A DNA stretch of 64,000 bases from Opisthocomus hoazin (Eukaryota > Chordata > Aves > Opisthocomiformes > Opisthocomidae), in assembly GCF_030867145.1 (NCBI RefSeq), contig NC_134414.1:61787397-61851396 (forward strand), read 5' to 3'. The translations under genes and the position numbers were made by a program. This document shows, one piece after another, positions 59,740 through 64,000 of this stretch (within the stretch, counting starts at the first letter, position 1; every line of letters starts with the position of its first letter). Under the pieces are notes generated by a model that was given only the letters and a program-made list of their open reading frames with translations, had not been told where the DNA came from and did not search any database.

Positions 59740-60330
59740 GTAGCATCCTTATCCCCCCTCCCAGTACCTCGGATCGTCCCCGCTCCCAGCTGGCTCTGCC
59801 CTCCGCGGAGGCAGGGGCGAGCGGCTTGGCAGCCCCGGGGTTGGAGTTCAACCCTTCCTCCCTTCCCCGTCTCATTAGCATGAGATTCAGACAGAGCTGC
59901 GCCATTCAGAGCCCCGGCCTCCGCTTGGCTTGGGGGTCTCTAATTCCTGGTGCTGGCCACTGTGCGACCAAAGAGAAAGCAGAGGGTGAAATTATCTGAC
60001 ACTGCTCCTTGCCGAGGGAAACAAAGGCTGCTGGCAGCCAAGTAAAATGCCGTCAGCTAACGAAGCTCTTATGAACAGCACACGTTGATATTTTGGTAAA
60101 GCTGCATCCTCGGGAGTTAGCATTTCTCCTCCCAGAACAACTTTATGGGGCACGGCAAACCAGGAGGTAAATTGCAGCCATCCCAGAGTTTCTGTTTCTT
60201 CCTAACAAGTTAAAAAAGGTAGAAATGGAGAGAAGGATTGCATGGAGATTACAGCCCCTTAAAATCCAGTCTCTTCTAATGCGTGACACTGCCTTTTCCA
60301 CATTGGAATGAAGAATTATTCGCAAGAATG
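59740..60330. promoter_or_regulatory. Candidate GC-rich regulatory block
   Basis: The left half (59,760-59,960) holds about 13 CpGs in 200 bases with a CATTAGCATGAG motif. The right half (59,970-60,330) is less GC-rich and contains GAAATTATCTGAC, AACAAAGG (TCF/SOX-like, about 60019-60026) and TGATATTTTGG. No repeat is seen. The pattern is that of a conserved enhancer or minor promoter, as an inference. Confidence 0.35.
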
Positions 60331-62689
60331 TTTTAAAGCATCATGTATACTTATATATATATATTCATATAGAATACATATATTTTTAAAGGGATTTACA
60401 AAACTCATCTAGAAACCTCTCCTGAAGATTAGTACCTGATAGCATTTCCCTTTGGAGAAAGAAATGAGGAAATGGAGACATTTATGAAGGTGTGACTCCT
60501 CTTTCTCCCTAGCTATAAATGAAGTCAGCATCTGGCTTGGATATTCTTGCATTTCTGTTATATTTTTAAGATAAGAAAATAGATGATAAAACAGTTACGT
60601 GACTGATATGCAGATCTCCTACCCAGCACTGTCTAGTTCCTGGGAGGTAACTGAGCTGAGAGCTGGAAAGCCCAGGTTCTGTGCCTGGCAAGTCAAGGTG
60701 TTGTGCACCAGTTTGTCTCTCTCACCTATTTGGACTGTAGATCTGCTTGGGAAGGGACCTTCTCCTAACGCGTGCACGCTGCCTGGCAGAGTGTAACGAG
60801 ACTATGCAACGTCATTCTCCATTACACTGCACTATATGCTGTTAATGCACAATGTTAATGCACTCTGCACACTCCACGCACTCTGCTAATGTACAGACTA
60901 ATGCACTGTTCTGGGTTATACACAGGACTTAATTTCTATTTTAGTAAGATCAATGTCTTGACATTCTCATCAAGACAGATCTCAGGCATGACAAGTGATT
61001 AACATCGCTTGAGCACTTGACCTTCTTCTTCCTAAAACCATCAGAGATTGATTTATTTCATGTTGTTGCTCAACCTTTGTTCCCTAAATCAAATATGATC
61101 ACCTTTCTTTACCTTCGTGTGCATATCAATCTTTGGCATCTCCTGTAGGTTTCCCTCGCTTCTTCAGTCCTGCTCGTCTTTGAAATGTTAGGAGCAAATC
61201 ACTGGTTAACCTTGTCCCTGGGAGGGAGCTTCCAAAAGGAAGATGTATTTGTTCCTTAAAATCAAGCTACCCCTGTTGTTCCTGGTAGACTACCAGCTAG
61301 GGCTCTTTTGACTGCCCTTCGCTGCAAGGCAGCTGCTCAGAGGCTCCTTGAGAGTAGAAAAAAGTTAAAATAAAGTTGCCACATTTTAAAACGTTCACCT
61401 CTACTGGTGTGAATTCCCCCCCTTTCTCAGCGGAACAGAAAGGCTCCATTAACATCAGCTACGCGTGTGAGTGCCCGTACCCCTGCCACAACCCTCTTTC
61501 CACTCCGCAGCTCCTGCTCACATCAAGGGGTAGCTTTTTGCTATTTAAATAGGCTCCATGAGGAACAAGGTAGCTTTCAAGTTTTAAACAGAAAAGCAAT
61601 CTTCAAAGCAGCCCAGAACCTGCTTCAGGTAGGAATGCGAGGGGATAGAATAAAGCGCGTGGGAGGCATGGTATTATTTTGGAAACAGGGAAATCCCAAT
61701 TTTATTAACATCTCTTCTAAATCCAAATCTTTCTGCACCTGGGGTTTTCCCAGGTGGGATGGAGAAATGCATTTTTCGGTTCGATAAATACCTGGATATA
61801 GGGCCCAACTGAAAATTTCAGGCAAAACAGAAAGCTTCCAGTCTGAAAGCTAACTACCTGCTTATGAAATAGCTGTGCTTCATTCAGGAATTGTGGGCTT
61901 CATCACTATGCAGTTTGAGATTTTGCTTTGTCTTTCCTGGGAAAGTGCCACACTCTTTTCTGTTATATGATTTACTAACAAAAAAAATTGCAAAAATAGT
62001 TTATCATTTGATAGTAAATTACACAAAACCACAAAGCCCTGTGCCTGATGAAGGCTTAAGTGATACCTAAGAGCTTCCCGCAGTCGTGGTGGAGAGGTGT
62101 GGGTCTGACCTAGGAATTCCCATTGCCTTGCTGTCTGCTTTGTACCATTAAATAAGGCAGATGCATCTGATTAACTGCACCAAGGCTGCTGGCCCCTGTG
62201 CTGGTCTTCTCTAAGATGCGAAATCTGGCACGGGAACTTGCACTCGCCCTCAGGTGTTGTCGCTGAAGACAGTGGTTCTCCGTTCTGCTGCTGCTTCCCA
62301 GTGTGTGCAGGGACCCAGAGCAAAAGGGATTCCCTGTATGTTCATGATGTGTTGTAAAGCAACCCCCGACTGTCCATCTTACCTCTCAGGGAAGGGAATG
62401 TAGGCCAAATTGCCTAACTTGTCTCACAGCCTGGTGTAGCCCTGTCTGGTCCTTCATGTAGACATAAATGAAATAAAAAAATTGAGGGACAAAGAGTAGG
62501 GACTTCCAGGAACAAAGCTTTTTATTTGTAGGAGATGCTTTAGATGTCACCCTCGTACTTGCAGCCCATGCCTACAGCACAGCCGCCATGCGCTCGCAGT
62601 ACTAGGTAAATGAAATAAAGCAATAATAACAAATACATGCATTTCAATTACAAAAATGTTCCCATGCACCAGGCCACAAGCTTAAGAAC
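60331..62689. other. Intergenic sequence with small iterated motif
   Basis: No gene recognised. A TA run lies at 60350-60365 and a TAATGCAC cluster at 60843-60906. The remainder has only short open frames. Confidence 0.55.
60843..60906. repeat. Iterated TAATGCAC motif cluster
   Basis: TAATGCAC occurs at 60843-60850, 60856-60863 and 60899-60906, with TAATGTAC at 60887-60894, interspersed with GCACTCTGC-like words. It reads as two diverged copies of a small duplicated unit. Confidence 0.7.
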
Positions 62690-63130
62690 TCCATCTGTTT
62701 ATTTAATTGCAGTTTACCAGGATCATGGTAATTAGAGATAAAACAGATCTCTTAGATTATCCAGTTTATTTTACTGCAGGAGCGGTAACTTAATAAGACA
62801 TATTAACATATTAAATTCATCCTGCCCTAGATCTCAGCCAAAATGCTAAAGAGATAAGATACATTAGTGCAGTTTGCCTTCCTAATAAAATGGTTGATAT
62901 CTGCTTTATTTTGGCTTGCAGTGCTGCAGTGAGTCATGTTAAGAAAAGGCTTTTTTTGTCCTTGTTTTACCTGTAATCTGAACCTCTCCACATTGTTCAG
63001 AACACCTCCTGACCATATTGCTCTGGATGTAATTAACCACGGCACAGGGCTTTGGATTCCCGATGCAAATAATCTCCCAGAAAGTCACTCTGGATCGAAC
63101 TGATATTTCCCAGAGCGCTTGCAATAGTAT
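62690..63130. promoter_or_regulatory. Candidate conserved enhancer
   Basis: Repeat-free AT-rich sequence with TTAATTG (62703-62709), TAATTAG (62729-62735), an AGATTATCC OTX/PITX-like site (about 62754-62762), AACATATTAA and a CTGCAGTGAGTCA AP-1-like site. The texture and motif density are like vertebrate conserved non-coding elements near SOX genes. Conservation could not be tested here. Confidence 0.4.
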
Positions 63131-63159
63131 TTCATTCTGAGCTACAGGTTGCAGCTGGT

Positions 63160-63570
63160 CTGTCTCTCACTGTGTGCTGCTAAGTGCTTAGACTGGCACT
63201 TTATTATCAGAATAGAACAAATCTAGGCTAATGTGTGTAGTATAAAGAGTCCCAGGGAGCCAGGGCTCCTCATTCTCCAAGCATTCTTTCCAGTTTTTCT
63301 GCTGTTGCACTCCGGATAATTGCAGTTTAATTGGGTGACATGAAATGAAAACTGTGTCCACATTATCCAGGATTATCTCTTTTTCCTGAAGCCTGCCACC
63401 AATTGAAAGGAGCCCATTTATCAGTCCAAAGAGCTGTGCTCAGTTGCTTTTACGAGCTGGGAAGAGTGTGAGAACAGGCTGGAAATGGGAGAAAAGGACT
63501 TGACAGCTAAGAAAAATTATTTCAGTTGTTTATCACAAGGAAAGTTTATCTGATTCTTTACAAAATGATA
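63160..63570. promoter_or_regulatory. Candidate conserved enhancer with paired TAATTG and OTX site
   Basis: Two TAATTG sites spaced 11 bases apart (63317-63322 and 63328-63333), a GGATTA OTX-type site (63370-63375) and CAATTG (63400-63405) lie in repeat-free sequence. Paired homeodomain sites near an OTX site suit a forebrain or midbrain enhancer, matching known SOX21 expression. This is inference. Confidence 0.4.
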
Positions 63571-64000
63571 TGGAGGCTCAGAGTGTCAGGCCATGAGTAA
63601 TGAACATTGACCAAGTTTGCTTCCTCAACTTGATGTGCTCAAACACTGCCTCCCTTTTGTGTGGGCACAGATCAACTTTAAAAGCTTCTTTCAGGCAGCA
63701 TGAATGCACTTCATTTTACCAAAAAGAACTTTGTATTGATAGCTAGGAAAAAGGAAGGTTGTTTAAAAAGGAAGGGTAGACAATCGGGACAAAATGAAGA
63801 GCTTTCAGTTTCCATTATGAGCATGTCGCTCTATTCTTCTCAGCTGTTTATACATTCCCAGCACAATAATGCCTCTTTGCAGTAATATGTTTCCCCTTTT
63901 ACACCATTCATATTGAAAAAAGCCCTCACATCATGACCACAGTAATAAATACTATAGAAATGTGGGTATAATGTCAATTTGCATTCTGTGAGAAGATCAA
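63571..64000. other. Window end, no gene seen
   Basis: AT-rich sequence, no feature recognised. The open frame at 63700-63885 has no known domain. Confidence 0.5.

Noticed and set aside
62268..62285. CAGTGGTTCTCC, like a hAT (Charlie) terminal repeat
   Set aside because: Only about 11 bases match, and no matching inverted end was found nearby.
1..64000. tRNA genes, CRISPR arrays, phage or bacterial genes
   Set aside because: No tRNA B-box in a cloverleaf context, no regularly spaced direct repeats, and the sequence is clearly vertebrate nuclear DNA.

Overview
The window looks like bird (probably neognath) nuclear DNA. It carries one complete SOX21 gene with the vertebrate-type protein, a large GC-rich CpG island around it, several 5'-truncated CR1 LINE copies with the 8-bp tail repeat (ATTCTATG or ATTCTGTG type) typical of birds, and a solitary avian-type endogenous retrovirus LTR. 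Species cannot be named from the sequence alone.

Layout. Positions 1-773 hold the 3' flank and 3' UTR of SOX21 (minus strand). 774-1625 is the intronless SOX21 coding sequence. About 400-5,400 is the CpG island that covers the gene, its promoter and a likely divergent plus-strand start site (TATA box at 2504-2509 followed by a GT donor at 2577). From about 5.4 kb to the end there is no recognisable protein-coding gene. This fits the known vertebrate arrangement in which SOX21 borders a long gene-poor regulatory domain upstream, on the ABCC4 side in human. Within it I see repeat debris and several AT-rich, motif-dense blocks that look like candidate conserved enhancers. The clearest are near 14.5-15.0, 18.6-18.8, 32.6-33.0, 46.8-47.1, 59.7-60.3 and 62.7-63.6 kb. 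A small isolated CpG cluster lies at 54.85-55.04 kb.

Repeats. CR1 fragments lie at 21.88-22.20 (+), 24.9-26.56 (+, a rearranged composite with a nested minus fragment), 29.91-30.01 (+), 40.10-40.67 (-), 42.48-42.79 (-, old), 46.05-46.50 (+, internally deleted), 51.10-51.58 (-) and 55.36-55.84 (+). A 1.08-kb solo LTR in minus orientation lies at 26.67-27.75 kb. Most long open reading frames outside SOX21 are either GC-rich shadows of SOX21 and its island or pieces of CR1 and the LTR.

How the parts work together. SOX21 is a SoxB2 repressor of neural progenitor and sensory development. The remaining 60 kb is best read as part of its cis-regulatory landscape, diluted by retroelements. No new multi-gene system was found. 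The points most worth checking are the divergent promoter, the isolated CpG cluster, the SOX/POU/homeodomain motif blocks and the chimeric CR1. All enhancer calls are inferences from motif content, because no cross-species alignment could be run.
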